Notes under the pieces: model-generated | The model's input: only the letters and a program-made list of their open reading frames with translations | Told to the model about the DNA's origin: nothing | The model's database searches: none | Part shown: in pieces, positions 6,169 through 6,395 of the stretch | Layout: every line of letters begins with the position of its first letter | Numbering within the stretch: the stretch's first letter is position 1 | Source: Flavobacteriales bacterium | GTDB taxonomy: Bacteria > Bacteroidota > Bacteroidia > Flavobacteriales_D > Sanyastnellaceae | Assembly (NCBI GenBank): GCA_027488055.1 | Contig: JAIYCK010000107.1 | Location: 1 to 6,395, forward strand | Length of the DNA stretch: 6,395 bases | Reading direction: 5' to 3' | Made by a program: the position numbers and the translations under genes

Positions 6169-6395
6169 TCAGAGATCCCGTGTGAGTGATTGGATCGGCT
6201 TGAAAGCCGAAAAAAACTCTCTGGCAATGACTCGAATGATGGTATATACTGGGATTGCAGCAATCATTCCACCAATACCGCCAACCATTCCAGCCATGAG
6301 CACCACTAAGAACACTTCCAAAGGATGGGCCTTCACACTGGAGCCAAGCACAAGGGGTTGCACGACAAAACCATCAATCTGCTGAGCGATGGCAA
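6169..6395 (-). CDS. AI-2E/PerM-family membrane permease, C-terminal part only
   Basis: The last 74 residues of a multi-pass membrane protein; the 5' part lies beyond the right edge. The visible end has the family's most conserved block: IDGFVVQPLVLGSSVKAHPLEVF, then hydrophobic helices VVLMAGMVGGIGGMIAAIPV and TIIRVIA, and a short basic cytoplasmic tail ending RDL. The pattern Q-P-L-x-L-G-x-x-V-x-x-H-P followed by GG-x-GGM-x-A-x-P is characteristic of the AI-2E transporter family (YdiK, PerM, TqsA). Members have been linked to autoinducer-2 export, Na+/H+ exchange or unknown substrates, and this fragment cannot decide among them. The gene lies upstream of pyrG on the same strand with 164 nt between, so read-through into pyrG is possible. 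The stop is TGA at 6169-6171. Confidence 0.9.
   Translation of the reverse strand, partial: AIAQQIDGFVVQPLVLGSSVKAHPLEVFLVVLMAGMVGGIGGMIAAIPVYTIIRVIAREFFSAFKPIQSLTRDL

Noticed and set aside
5997..6263. An 88-codon minus-strand frame between the permease and pyrG
   Set aside because: It starts inside the permease gene in another frame and runs through the pyrG promoter region to overlap the pyrG start. It has no recognisable protein features.

Overview
The window looks like ordinary chromosomal DNA from a member of the Bacteroidota. This rests on the CTP synthase and Uup sequences (for example ALVARNGAGKST in the first P-loop of Uup and the DPGTLNPYEHGECFVTEDGAE block of PyrG), on start codons with no Shine-Dalgarno sequence in front of them, and on promoter-like sites of the Bacteroidota TTTG / TAnnTTTG type. 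The genus cannot be told from the sequence alone. I see no phage, insertion sequence, CRISPR array, tRNA or rRNA.

Layout, left to right. Positions 1-1836 (minus) hold uup, a duplicated-ATPase ABC-F protein whose last few residues lie outside the window. A 205-bp divergent intergenic region follows. Next comes a plus-strand set of three genes: elaA (2042-2512, GNAT acetyltransferase), a DinB-family four-helix protein (2586-3122) and an O-antigen-ligase-family membrane protein (3119-4372). The last two overlap at a GTGA junction. A 15-bp gap separates this set from the convergent pyrG (4388-6004, minus, CTP synthase). A 164-bp upstream region of pyrG carries a plausible promoter and small palindromes. 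The minus-strand 3' end of an AI-2E/PerM-family membrane permease gene fills 6169-6395 and runs off the right edge.

How they relate. There is no obvious shared pathway. pyrG makes CTP. Uup acts on ribosomes or nucleic acid. The permease is an orphan here. The tightly coupled DinB-like/O-antigen-ligase pair is the only strong sign of co-expression, and no other glycan genes are present to give the ligase a substrate.

No previously undescribed system is evident. The items worth a second look are small: a perfect 12-bp palindrome lying over the exact TAnnTTTG box of the dinB-like gene, a nested inverted repeat between uup and elaA, palindromes around the pyrG promoter, and the coupled DinB/ligase pair.
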